Shown here one piece after another: positions 8,389 through 16,707 of a stretch of DNA of 64,000 nucleotides. Where the stretch lies: positions 124,001 to 188,000 of the forward strand of contig NZ_NGJW01000001.1 of the NCBI RefSeq assembly GCF_003987555.1, in the 5' to 3' direction. The DNA comes from Vagococcus lutrae (GTDB lineage Bacteria; Bacillota; Bacilli; Lactobacillales; Vagococcaceae). The notes under the pieces were generated by a model. It did not search any database. It worked only from the letters and a program-made list of their open reading frames with translations, and was not told the origin of the DNA. Made by a program: the position numbers and the translations under genes. How positions within the stretch are numbered: position 1 is the stretch's first letter; the number at the start of each line of letters is the position of its first letter.

Positions 8389-9657
8389 ATGTATGATGTA
8401 ATTGTGGTAGGGGCTGGTACAAGTGGCATGATGGCAGCGATTAGTGCAGCTGAACACGGTGCCAAAGTCCTACTCATTGAAAAAAATAAACGCGTAGGAA
8501 AAAAACTTCTATTAACAGGAGGCGGACGATGTAACGTGACTAATGCCCACGCGCCAGAAGATGTTATTGCCCATATACCCGGTAACGGAAAATTTTTATA
8601 CAGCGCTTTTTCTCAATTTAATAATGAAGATATTCGCAAGTTCTTTGAATCACGAGGCGTTCAACTAAAAGAAGAAGACCATGGTCGTCTATTCCCAGTA
8701 ACTGACAGATCACGCACGATTGTCGAAGCACTGCATAAGGCTCTCGTCGATAACGATGTTAAGCTCTTGACGAATGCTCCCATAAAAAAACTCTTAATCG
8801 AGGACGGACGTATCCAAGGCGTCCACTTAGAAAACGGAGAACGATTTGTCGCTCCTTGCGTGATTGTAGCGACAGGAGGGATGACCTATCAATATACCGG
8901 CTCCACTGGTATCGGTTATCGTTTGGCCAAAAAAGCAGGACATACGGTAACCCCCCTCTATCCAACTGAATCACCCATAAGACTGAACAATCCTTTTGTT
9001 GCCAAAAAAACGTTACAAGGGTTATCATTACAAGATGTTGCACTATCTGTTTTGAATACAAAAGGAAAAGCCCAAGTCACGCATCGTATGGATATGCTGT
9101 TTACTCACTTTGGCATTTCAGGTCCAGCTGCCTTACGTTGCAGTATGTTTGTGAACCAAGGTTTAGAAAAACATGGAGCGCCAGTCCAGTTAAGGCTCGA
9201 CGCTTTACCTGACCGCTCTAAACACGATTTAGTCGCGTGGATTCAATCGAAACAACAAGAAGTCGGAGGCAAAACCTTGCGTAATGGCTTAAAAGGTCTT
9301 GTTCCTGAACGTTTATTACAATTTGCTATTGATGAAACGCAAACAAACGACCAAACTCCTATGAAACAATTACAACCAAAAGAAATTGACCGTCTTGTGA
9401 CCTTTTTAAAAGAAATGCCTTTAAATGCTGTTGGTACCTATCCTTTAGACAAATCGTTCGTTACAGGTGGCGGTGTTTCATTAAAGGAAATTGAGCCACG
9501 ATCATTTCAAAGTAAAAAAGTAGATGGACTATTCTTTGTTGGAGAATTATTAGATATTAACGGCTACACGGGAGGTTATAATATCACTTCTGCTTTTGTT
9601 ACAGGTTATGTTGCTGGGAAACATGCTGCAGAAACTGCTAGCTATTTCCACTATTAA
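8389..9657 (+). CDS. HI0933-family flavoprotein (YhiN/YtfP-like NAD(P)/FAD oxidoreductase)
   Basis: 422-aa FAD-binding protein of the HI0933 group, reaction unknown. The N-terminal Rossmann motif V-V-G-A-G-T-S-G-M-M-A-A (residues 6-17) ends in L-L-I-E-K-N (ribose-binding Glu). It is followed by L-L-T-G-G-G-R-C-N-V-T-N, a signature of this family. T-G-G-M-T-Y and the C-terminal F-V-G-E-L-L-D-I-N-G-Y-T-G-G-Y-N motif are also typical. ATG 8389 has GGAGG nine bases upstream. A 7-bp inverted repeat (CGTCTTT / AAAGACG, about 8344-8371) lies in the short divergent region shared with gdhA. Confidence 0.88.
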   Translation: MYDVIVVGAGTSGMMAAISAAEHGAKVLLIEKNKRVGKKLLLTGGGRCNVTNAHAPEDVIAHIPGNGKFLYSAFSQFNNEDIRKFFESRGVQLKEEDHGRLFPVTDRSRTIVEALHKALVDNDVKLLTNAPIKKLLIEDGRIQGVHLENGERFVAPCVIVATGGMTYQYTGSTGIGYRLAKKAGHTVTPLYPTESPIRLNNPFVAKKTLQGLSLQDVALSVLNTKGKAQVTHRMDMLFTHFGISGPAALRCSMFVNQGLEKHGAPVQLRLDALPDRSKHDLVAWIQSKQQEVGGKTLRNGLKGLVPERLLQFAIDETQTNDQTPMKQLQPKEIDRLVTFLKEMPLNAVGTYPLDKSFVTGGGVSLKEIEPRSFQSKKVDGLFFVGELLDINGYTGGYNITSAFVTGYVAGKHAAETASYFHY

Positions 9658-9727
9658 TAGCTTTATATAAGGAATTACTATATAATAAAGGGACAATATA
9701 CAGTGAAAATCATAAGGGGGAGTACGT

Positions 9728-10273
9728 ATGTTTCAACAAAAAAAAGTTTATCAAACACTTGAAAATCGACAATTCACACCTGAAAGTCTTGCTTCAGAAT
9801 TGGAGCAAATGAAACAACTACAATTTGATGATGTCTCTTATACTGGACTTAACCTAAATATGAATATGTTAATGACGCAACATATTCGTAACGATCGCTT
9901 TGAATTAATTGAAGTACAAAATGGTTTAGCGAAAAAAACCTTTGAAAATTGGCATCAAGACTTAGTTCTTGCGATTAAGATTTTCAATCACTTCGCTGAT
10001 GAAACAAAAGCACACTTTCAATACTTTGTTGAAGAATCTAAAAAATTCCAAGAAGAAACAGGTTATAGCAACACTAGTCGCGAATTTAAAGATTATTTCG
10101 AACAAGGTAACAGCATGTATTTCCACGATGTCTTACACAGTGTTTTTGACCTGTCACGTCGCTTAGATTTATCTATCGAAGATTTTGAACAAGCATTAAA
10201 AATCGAAGGAGAGTCTTTAGAAGATTATCCACTTCCAGAAAAAAAAGTATTTGAACGAAACGTTTCAAAATAA
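9728..10273 (+). CDS. Uncharacterised soluble helical protein, 181 aa
   Basis: I do not recognise a family. The protein is acidic, has no signal peptide or transmembrane segment, and reads as mostly helix. Distinct stretches include L-N-L-N-M-N-M-L-M near residue 44, a Phe/His/Lys-rich middle (H-F-A-D-E-T-K-A-H-F-Q-Y-F) and a C-terminal D-L-S-R-R-L-D-L-S-I-E-D-F-E-Q-A-L. ATG 9728 follows AAGGGGGAG. It lies 70 nt after the flavoprotein on the same strand and could be read through from it, though a weak separate promoter is possible. It ends at a bidirectional terminator. Confidence 0.75.
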   Translation: MFQQKKVYQTLENRQFTPESLASELEQMKQLQFDDVSYTGLNLNMNMLMTQHIRNDRFELIEVQNGLAKKTFENWHQDLVLAIKIFNHFADETKAHFQYFVEESKKFQEETGYSNTSREFKDYFEQGNSMYFHDVLHSVFDLSRRLDLSIEDFEQALKIEGESLEDYPLPEKKVFERNVSK

Positions 10274-10286
10274 GCTAAAAAGATAC

Positions 10287-10317
10287 AAAAGCCTAGCGAA
10301 AAATCGCTAGGCTTTTT
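10287..10317. terminator. Bidirectional terminator
   Basis: Arms AAAAGCCTAGCGA / TCGCTAGGCTTTT around a short A-rich loop, serving both the 181-aa gene (plus) and the convergent AraC-GH39 gene (minus). Confidence 0.88.
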
Positions 10318-12643
10318 ATAATTCAAAAAATATCGGTGTTAATTCTAATAGCATAACGGCATTCACATCTAGTAGGGTCGAATAATGAAATCCCTCGTCG
10401 ATATAGCTATCAAAAACACTGATTTTAGGTCGTGTCATGGTCGCAATATAGCGTTGTGTTTCATAATCTAAAGAATGAACACTTTGAAAATCATAATACG
10501 AAGTAAACAGCGCCCCACTTTTTCGTGAAAAATCGATTTGCTTTACTTGATAATGGTGGGGAGGAATTTCAGGTATCATCCATTCATATTCAATTGATTG
10601 ACTCTTTAAAAAGGTTTCCTCTGTGGATAAATCCGGATTAAAGTAACAAGAATGCCAAAGTAACAATTGATAAACTCCCCCATTTTTCGTTAGGATGTAA
10701 TCTTTCCCTTCAGCTAAGAGTTCTCCTTCCATACGCTGTGCCAGTAATAAACAAAAATAAGCTGGGCGACGGCTTTGATAATAGTGAAATAGTTCTAAAC
10801 TATCATTCGTAATAGGGCGTGTCTTTCTATGATGTTCATAAAGATCAATATTCAGCCAAAAGCCATACCCAGTTACCAATTTATCTAGTCGTATAATCTC
10901 CTTTAAAATAATCGCTCCTCTAAAAAAAGTGCCATTCATATTCCGAGTGTCTCCCGTTATTGTATTCCACTCCGTTAAATAAAGTGGCAGTGATACACCC
11001 CAATGATGCAACAACTGACGCAGCGCTTTGGTCTTATGATAAATATAATCATGAGCTGTTTCCGTTCCTTCTAACCTATTTTGAGCCATTCGAATGGCTT
11101 CATTTGGGTCTGCTCGAAAACTTAAAAACTGACAGTGAGGAACGATATTTCGCACAAAGAAACTGCGTTTTGACAATGACTGTCTTTCCATAAATGGATC
11201 AGGTAATGGAATTTCTGCGCCGATTTCTAGCATCGGATTTATCGAGCGACAAATAGCTAACACTTCGCAAAATGACGATTCGTAGCATGATGGCTCATCG
11301 GTATCAAATATTACATTGATTTTCCATTTTCCGAGTACTTTTTGACCGTATTGATTTTGTAAATGACGTAAAAAATTAATCCGTGCATGTTTTGCTTCAA
11401 GATTGAGTGACTGATAATCAGGTAAGTAAATATCATAAAATACAGAAAGCTGTTGTTTTTCTAAAAAATCCATGACATGGTCGAGTCTTTCAAATGCGGG
11501 AAAAGCACTCATCTTTTCCTGGCGATGAATATTATACGATAAAGGCACTTCGTAAAACAATGACTGTACTCCTATATAGTCAACCGTCATATCTTGTTGA
11601 ATTTGACGAATCTCATTTTGAATACGCTCGTTGCTAACATTTTCTAAACAACCTAAATGTAAAATAACTTTTCCATGTTGTCGTTGTACGGATAATCCTT
11701 TAGAAAAAATCGTCCGTTGCTTGTGAGTATTAGCCGTTTCCATTGTCAGACGATCTTCTGTCTCATTCAGTGTATAGCGGTACATGGTTTGGGCAAGCGA
11801 ATATGTCCATTCTTTCACTTCTTTTTTATTGTCTTTTGACAGCGACTGTTCCTTCTGATAAGACAAGCGATATTCACTTGGAGACACGTGGAAAAACTCG
11901 CGAAATTGTTTGCGATACGTCTTACTGTTAGCAAAGCCACTTTTAGAGGCTACTTCTTCAATTGTCTGGCTGGAATAACATAAGTCCATTAAACTATGTT
12001 TCACACGAATCATCGCAAGGTAACGCGAAAAATACATGCCCGTTTCCTTCTTAAAATGTTTTGAAAGCGACGCTGGCGACATATAAAATAACTCAGCCAT
12101 TTTTTCCATTGTCACTTCTTCATGTAAATGCTGTGACAAATAGCTCAAAACTTCTGCTATTTTTTGACTAACCTCAGATTGACGGATACTGTCATGCTGT
12201 TCTCGTTGAAAATGCTGAACCAGGGTAAATAACAGTTGATTGACAAGTAAAGCAGATTTTAACTTTCCATATTGAGCATTCCCAAACTCGATTAAACATA
12301 GTTCTGCCACATATTTTCTCATAAGTAAAATAGCCTCACGTTTACCCGTCCGTAATTGCTTAGGTCCACATTCAAATGTCGCTTGAAAATACTCTGGAAA
12401 TAACGAAGCAAAATACAAGGGGTTAATTCGCAACTCAATATATGTTCCTACTTGCTTTCCAGGTAAAAACTCAACATATTCCATAGGGTTAACAATAAGC
12501 ATCATCCCTGATTGTAAGGTGATTTCTTCTTCATATACAAGATGCACTTCCCCTTCAATAGCTAATAATAACGTGACTTCTTGATAGATATGAAAATGGT
12601 AATGTGCGGTCGTAAACAAATTTAATTCAATATTGTGTTCCAC
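10316..12643 (-). CDS. AraC-family regulator fused to a GH39-like glycosidase domain
   Basis: 775-aa fusion protein. Residues about 1-130 form a cupin-like sensor (H-Y-H-F-H-I-Y-Q-E-V-T-L near 14-25, then G-M-M-L-I-V-N-P). About 158-259 hold two AraC helix-turn-helix units, with M-S-P-A-S-L-S-K-H-F-K-K and A-S-K-S-G-F-A-N-S-K-T-Y-R-K-Q-F. About 310-720 resemble a GH39 TIM barrel: L-T-E-W-N at 556-560 fits the GH39 nucleophile Glu and T-D-E-P near 448-451 could hold the acid/base Glu. Whether it hydrolyses sugar or only binds it is unknown. Start GTG 12643 has AAAGGAGG eight bases upstream; the ORF continues 55 codons further but without a ribosome site. No signal peptide. Divergent from the MFS gene, its likely target. 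Confidence 0.85.
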   Translation of the reverse strand: MEHNIELNLFTTAHYHFHIYQEVTLLLAIEGEVHLVYEEEITLQSGMMLIVNPMEYVEFLPGKQVGTYIELRINPLYFASLFPEYFQATFECGPKQLRTGKREAILLMRKYVAELCLIEFGNAQYGKLKSALLVNQLLFTLVQHFQREQHDSIRQSEVSQKIAEVLSYLSQHLHEEVTMEKMAELFYMSPASLSKHFKKETGMYFSRYLAMIRVKHSLMDLCYSSQTIEEVASKSGFANSKTYRKQFREFFHVSPSEYRLSYQKEQSLSKDNKKEVKEWTYSLAQTMYRYTLNETEDRLTMETANTHKQRTIFSKGLSVQRQHGKVILHLGCLENVSNERIQNEIRQIQQDMTVDYIGVQSLFYEVPLSYNIHRQEKMSAFPAFERLDHVMDFLEKQQLSVFYDIYLPDYQSLNLEAKHARINFLRHLQNQYGQKVLGKWKINVIFDTDEPSCYESSFCEVLAICRSINPMLEIGAEIPLPDPFMERQSLSKRSFFVRNIVPHCQFLSFRADPNEAIRMAQNRLEGTETAHDYIYHKTKALRQLLHHWGVSLPLYLTEWNTITGDTRNMNGTFFRGAIILKEIIRLDKLVTGYGFWLNIDLYEHHRKTRPITNDSLELFHYYQSRRPAYFCLLLAQRMEGELLAEGKDYILTKNGGVYQLLLWHSCYFNPDLSTEETFLKSQSIEYEWMIPEIPPHHYQVKQIDFSRKSGALFTSYYDFQSVHSLDYETQRYIATMTRPKISVFDSYIDEGFHYSTLLDVNAVMLLELTPIFFEL

Positions 12644-12782
12644 TTCTTTCCCCTCCTTTAGAATGAATATTCCTATTTTACAGTCATTTGTTTCTATCGA
12701 GACACTTACATGATAATTCGTTCGTGTTTTTGAAATTAAAAGCATTGTGATAAGACATATTCTCTTTAAACTATAAGTTAAT

Positions 12783-12800
12783 AATAAATGTACATTTATT
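12783..12800. promoter_or_regulatory. 18-bp perfect palindrome in the AraC-GH39 / MFS divergent region
   Basis: AATAAATGTACATTTATT reads the same on both strands. It overlaps a candidate minus-strand promoter (TTGAAA, 17 bp, TACATT) and lies about 25 bp before the MFS ribosome site. This is a candidate operator; which protein binds is unknown. Confidence 0.55.
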
Positions 12801-12838
12801 TTAGCCATTTTTCAATTTATTTTTAAGGAGATGAAAGT

Positions 12839-14251
12839 GTGGAATCAACAATACAACCTTCAACAGGTCATTCGCGTTATCGCGGAACGAACAAATTATT
12901 AACTGGAATTGTCTTTAGTGTTTTAACATTTTGGTTATTCGCTCAATCATTTGTCAATATCGCACCACAAGTGCAAGCCGACTTAGGTATTAGCGACGGA
13001 ATACTAGGAATAGGAATCTCTGTCACTGCTCTGATGAGTGGTATTTTCATTGTAGTAGCCGGTAGTCTTGCCGATCGATTAGGTCGCGTTAGACTTACTT
13101 ATGTTGGACTACTGCTCAATATCATCGGGTCATTAGCTTTAGTCGTGACAACTGGAGCGCCTTTGTTTTTAATCGGTCGCGTCTTACAAGGTTTATCAGC
13201 TGCTTGTATCATGCCTGCCACAATGGCTTTAGTGAAAACATATTATGATGGCAAAGAACGTCAACGCGCCTTAAGTTTTTGGTCAATTGGATCATGGGGT
13301 GGTTCAGGTTTCTGCTCGTTCTTCGGTGGTGCTATCGCAAGTTCTTTAGGATGGCGTTGGATTTTTATTTTTTCAATCATAATTTCTGTATTAAGTGGTC
13401 TTTTTATTAAAGGTGTGCCAGAGAGCAAAGTAACGACTACCAACAAACAAGCATTTGATTTTGCGGGATTGATTCTTTTTGTCATTGCCATGATGTCTTT
13501 AAATATTGGAGTTTCTCAAGGTGCCACTCTTGGTTGGACAAGCCCTACTATCATTGTTTTATTTGTTACTTTCATTATTGGTATTTTTCTTTTTTACAAA
13601 GTAGAGATTTCTAAAGAAAATAGTTTCGTAGATTTCTCATTATTTGACAATCGCGAGTTTACTGGAGCGACTATTTCAAACTTCTTGCTAAATGCCGTAG
13701 CCGGAACATTATTCGTTATCAATACTTACGTTCAACAAGGTCGCGGTTTAACGTCGATGCAAACAGGGTTCTTATCCATTGGTTATTTAGCTCTTATCTT
13801 AATCACCATCCGTGTCGGTGAAAAACTTCTTCAAACAGTTGGCGCACGTAAACCAATGTTATGGGGAACTCTTTCCACAGGAATTGGGGTTAGTTTAATG
13901 GCTTTAACGATGGTACAAGGTACTGCCTATTTTATTTTGGTCTTTATTGGTTATTCTTTATTTGGTATTGGATTAGGTATTTACGCAACACCTTCAACCG
14001 ATACTGCTATGTCTAGCATCTCTGATGAAAAAGCAGGAGTCGCTTCTGGTATTTATAAAATGGCGAGTTCACTAGGGGGCGCATTAGGAATGGCTATATC
14101 GGCTGCCGTCTATAATGGTGTCAGTCAAGGGGAATTCTTTACAAAAGGTGCTACCTATGGTTTAATCACAAACATTCTATTCTGTGTTTTAGCTATCTTA
14201 TCGATTGTTTTTGTTATCCCTAAGAAAACAAAAGAAACATCTTTATCATAA
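12839..14251 (+). CDS. MFS drug/solute exporter, DHA2 (EmrB/QacA) type
   Basis: Proton-coupled membrane exporter of 470 aa with about 14 predicted transmembrane helices, the DHA2 pattern. Motif A is G-S-L-A-D-R-L-G-R-V-R between helices 2 and 3 (near residue 78-88), and F-V-N-I-A-P-Q-V-Q in helix 1 resembles the first-helix motif of this group. R-V-L-Q-G-L-S-A-A follows in helix 4. Start GTG 12839 is supported by AAGGAG eight bases upstream. It is divergent from the AraC-GH39 regulator, and the M20 peptidase follows after 27 nt, so exporter and peptidase are probably one operon under that regulator. Substrate unknown. Confidence 0.87.
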   Translation: MESTIQPSTGHSRYRGTNKLLTGIVFSVLTFWLFAQSFVNIAPQVQADLGISDGILGIGISVTALMSGIFIVVAGSLADRLGRVRLTYVGLLLNIIGSLALVVTTGAPLFLIGRVLQGLSAACIMPATMALVKTYYDGKERQRALSFWSIGSWGGSGFCSFFGGAIASSLGWRWIFIFSIIISVLSGLFIKGVPESKVTTTNKQAFDFAGLILFVIAMMSLNIGVSQGATLGWTSPTIIVLFVTFIIGIFLFYKVEISKENSFVDFSLFDNREFTGATISNFLLNAVAGTLFVINTYVQQGRGLTSMQTGFLSIGYLALILITIRVGEKLLQTVGARKPMLWGTLSTGIGVSLMALTMVQGTAYFILVFIGYSLFGIGLGIYATPSTDTAMSSISDEKAGVASGIYKMASSLGGALGMAISAAVYNGVSQGEFFTKGATYGLITNILFCVLAILSIVFVIPKKTKETSLS

Positions 14252-14278
14252 AAATAAAAAAAGAAAGAGGCGTTTAAT

Positions 14279-15427
14279 ATGAAAAATCAAGAAGCTTTAG
14301 CCCTACTAAAAAAAGTGGTGCAAATGGAAACGGTACTTGGAAAAGAAAAAATGGTCGCCGATACGTTAGAAGAACTACTTACTTCTTATGGTATTCCTTG
14401 TGAACAAGTCGAATACAGCCCTGGACGTAATTCGTTAATCGCAACGTTAAAAGGAGCAGAAGAAGGCCCCGTTTTAGGCTTATCTGGTCATATGGATGTT
14501 GTCCCCGTTGGTGAAGTCGCTTGGGATGAAGAACCTTTTGCGGCTGTTGAGAAAGATGGCTTATTATACGGTCGAGGTACATGTGATATGAAAGCCGGTT
14601 TAATCGCCTGTGTCGTCGCCATGATTCGCTTAAAAGAAGCCAACGTACCATTCAAAGGCACGCTCAAATTACTTGCAACCATCGGCGAAGAAACAAGCGC
14701 AATTGGTGCCGGTCAATTAGTCGATTTAGGCTATGCAGATGATTTGGATGCCCTAGTTATCGGTGAACCTACGAATCTTGATATCGGTGTAGCTCATAAA
14801 GGCGCATTGTGGCCACAAATTACCACTTACGGTAAGACAGCTCACGGCTCCATGCCCGACCAAGGTGTCAATGCGATTGAGCATATGTTGTTAGTTATCA
14901 ATGAAATCAAAAAGACATTTGATTTTGGCTCTTACGTAGATGATTTAGTCGGTGCCTCTACTTCTAGCTTAAATGTTATTAGCGGCGGCAACGGTACCAA
15001 TGTCGTTCCTGACAAATGCACGATTAGTTTAGATATTCGTACTATCAAAAAACAAAACCATGAAACATTAAAAGCACAATTTCACGATATTCTAGAGCAA
15101 TTAGAGAAAAGTGTGCCAGACTTTAAAGCGGATATTGAGTTTATCAATGATTTACCTTCCATCCGAACAGAATTAGATGATCCTTTCACTGTTCTAACTA
15201 AAAAAGTTGTTTCAGATGTTCGCGGTGAAGAACCTGGTACGTTTGGTATGACAGGCTATACTGATGGTTCACAATTTGGAAGAGCTAAAAAAGACTTCCC
15301 TATCTTAATCGTTGGACCTGGTGAAACCAAAAATGCGCACCAACCAAATGAACATGTCAAAATCGAAGACTTCTATAAAATGATTACTGTCAATGAAACG
15401 ATTGCTCGTGAATTTTTAAGTCTATAA
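14279..15427 (+). CDS. M20-family metallopeptidase/deacylase (ArgE/DapE type)
   Basis: 382-aa zinc hydrolase. All expected metal and catalytic residues are visible: His in G-H-M-D-V-V-P (near 70), Asp in G-T-C-D-M-K-A-G (near 101), Glu-Glu in I-G-E-E-T-S (near 134), Asp/Glu in V-I-G-E-P-T-N, and the last His in N-A-H-Q-P-N-E-H-V. A dimerisation domain with G-K-T-A-H-G-S-M-P lies between. Sequence alone does not separate succinyl-diaminopimelate desuccinylase, acetylornithine deacetylase and acyl-amino acid amidohydrolases. Coupling to an exporter rather than to lysine or arginine genes argues against a plain biosynthetic role (inference). Confidence 0.87.
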   Translation: MKNQEALALLKKVVQMETVLGKEKMVADTLEELLTSYGIPCEQVEYSPGRNSLIATLKGAEEGPVLGLSGHMDVVPVGEVAWDEEPFAAVEKDGLLYGRGTCDMKAGLIACVVAMIRLKEANVPFKGTLKLLATIGEETSAIGAGQLVDLGYADDLDALVIGEPTNLDIGVAHKGALWPQITTYGKTAHGSMPDQGVNAIEHMLLVINEIKKTFDFGSYVDDLVGASTSSLNVISGGNGTNVVPDKCTISLDIRTIKKQNHETLKAQFHDILEQLEKSVPDFKADIEFINDLPSIRTELDDPFTVLTKKVVSDVRGEEPGTFGMTGYTDGSQFGRAKKDFPILIVGPGETKNAHQPNEHVKIEDFYKMITVNETIAREFLSL

Positions 15428-15429
15428 AA

Positions 15430-15470
15430 AATAAGCGTGCCGAATCTTTGAAACATTCGGCACGCTTATT
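15430..15470. terminator. Bidirectional terminator
   Basis: A 16-bp perfect stem, arms AATAAGCGTGCCGAAT / ATTCGGCACGCTTATT, between the convergent M20 gene and ybaK. Confidence 0.88.
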
Positions 15471-15959
15471 CTATTCACAAATATCTACGACTTCCGCTCG
15501 CGTCGCCGCTTGTAAATCTTTAGGAGCTAAACGCATTTGATAACCACGTTTGCCAGCTGAAACGTAGATTTCTTCACATTGCATTGCTTCACTGGCTAAA
15601 TATGTAGGAAAGTGCTTTTTCATCCCTATCGGCGAACAGCCACCTCGAATGTATCCCGTCACTTTTTCTAAATCATTTAAAGATAATAATTCGACTTTTT
15701 TATTGCCACTGACTTTGGCTACTTTTTTTAAATCTAGCGAATGATGACTAGGGATGACAGTGACAAGCGGGCCAGTTTGTTTTCCCACTAAAACAATCGT
15801 CTTATATAATTTTTCAGGCGCAATGCCTAATGTTATCGCAATTTCCTTCGCCGAAGCGTGTGTTTCTCCCACTTCAAATTCGCGCGTTTCGTGAGGGATT
15901 TTATTTTTTTCTAAAAAACGAACGGCATTCGTCTTGACATGATGTTTTTTCTTTTTCAT
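15471..15959 (-). CDS. ybaK: Cys-tRNA(Pro)/Cys-tRNA(Cys) deacylase, YbaK/EbsC family
   Basis: Trans-editing enzyme that removes cysteine mischarged on tRNA-Pro. 162 aa. The family core is visible: T-N-A-V-R-F-L near the N-terminus, K-T-I-V-L-V-G, the conserved lysine region L-D-L-K-K-V-A-K, G-Y-I-R-G-G-C-S-P-I-G and the C-terminal G-K-R-G-Y-Q-M-R-L-A-P. The related enterococcal EbsC was first found through effects on the surface protein Eep/aggregation; that link is not implied here. It overlaps aroD by 4 nt (ATGA), with its ribosome site AAGGAGATG inside the end of aroD, so the two are translationally coupled. Confidence 0.9.
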   Translation of the reverse strand: MKKKKHHVKTNAVRFLEKNKIPHETREFEVGETHASAKEIAITLGIAPEKLYKTIVLVGKQTGPLVTVIPSHHSLDLKKVAKVSGNKKVELLSLNDLEKVTGYIRGGCSPIGMKKHFPTYLASEAMQCEEIYVSAGKRGYQMRLAPKDLQAATRAEVVDICE

Positions 15960-16696
15960 CGAGAATCATCTCCTTTTCGCCAAAGTTCTTGCAGCTCTCT
16001 TACCGTCAACTGTCCCGGCGCTGAAGCTTCATGATTGGACAAAGATGCAAAGGTCCAAGGATTTCCCCACCGGTGTCCGCTAATACGTAGATTTCTTCCC
16101 CATTCGCCCATGCCAATTAGTAATAAGGCGGAAGAGCTCGTCTTGTTAGGAAACACATAGGCCTTTCGCATGCGTTCCAACTCTTCTCCTTCATTGACGT
16201 CTTTTGGCGTAACGGCTACTTTTATAATAGCAGGTTGGATTCTTTGCATCGCTTGTATCGTTTTTTGTATTGGTCGCTCCTCTACTCCTACCGTCCAGTC
16301 GTGCTTAGATAAAATAATTTTTCCCAAATGGTTATAAATAGATGAATGCTTACCGACCGTCTTCCATTTCGTCCATTCTACATCTAAATAAGTCACTGTT
16401 GGATGTGACACGACCCTGTCACAAAAATAACAATAATCATCTAAACAAGCAGTACCTTTGCCACCTTCAGCCACAGAGCGATAGGTAACAATCAGTGGAA
16501 CAGTGCCAATTTTCATTTGTATCAACGTCAGTAGTCGGTCAATTTCCTCTAATGCTTGAAAAGGATAGTAATCAACACGCCACTCTAATATATCCGCGCC
16601 ACTCATTATAGCCTCATCTATCATAGAAAAAAGAGCAGACTCATCACTGGCAATAAGAGGCACACAGATTTTTCCTACTAACTCATGATTTTCCAT
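15956..16696 (-). CDS. aroD: Type I 3-dehydroquinate dehydratase
   Basis: Shikimate-pathway enzyme turning 3-dehydroquinate into 3-dehydroshikimate through a Schiff base. 246 aa. Active-site landmarks: E-W-R-V-D near residue 38, catalytic His in L-S-K-H-D-W near 140, Schiff-base Lys in I-I-K-V-A-V-T-P near 165, an Arg region G-M-G-E-W-G-R-N-L-R, and the C-terminal S-A-P-G-Q substrate loop. ATG 16696 is preferred to the in-frame ATG two codons upstream because AGAGGT then sits 7-8 nt away. It lies in an operon with an rRNA methyltransferase and ybaK, apart from other aro genes. Confidence 0.9.
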   Translation of the reverse strand: MENHELVGKICVPLIASDESALFSMIDEAIMSGADILEWRVDYYPFQALEEIDRLLTLIQMKIGTVPLIVTYRSVAEGGKGTACLDDYCYFCDRVVSHPTVTYLDVEWTKWKTVGKHSSIYNHLGKIILSKHDWTVGVEERPIQKTIQAMQRIQPAIIKVAVTPKDVNEGEELERMRKAYVFPNKTSSSALLLIGMGEWGRNLRISGHRWGNPWTFASLSNHEASAPGQLTVRELQELWRKGDDSR

Positions 16697-16707
16697 TTGC
16701 ATGACCT

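Noticed and set aside
12644-12808. N-terminal extension of the AraC-GH39 protein by 55 residues
   Set aside because: The strong Shine-Dalgarno site lies inside this stretch, before GTG 12643, and the extension covers the promoter palindrome.
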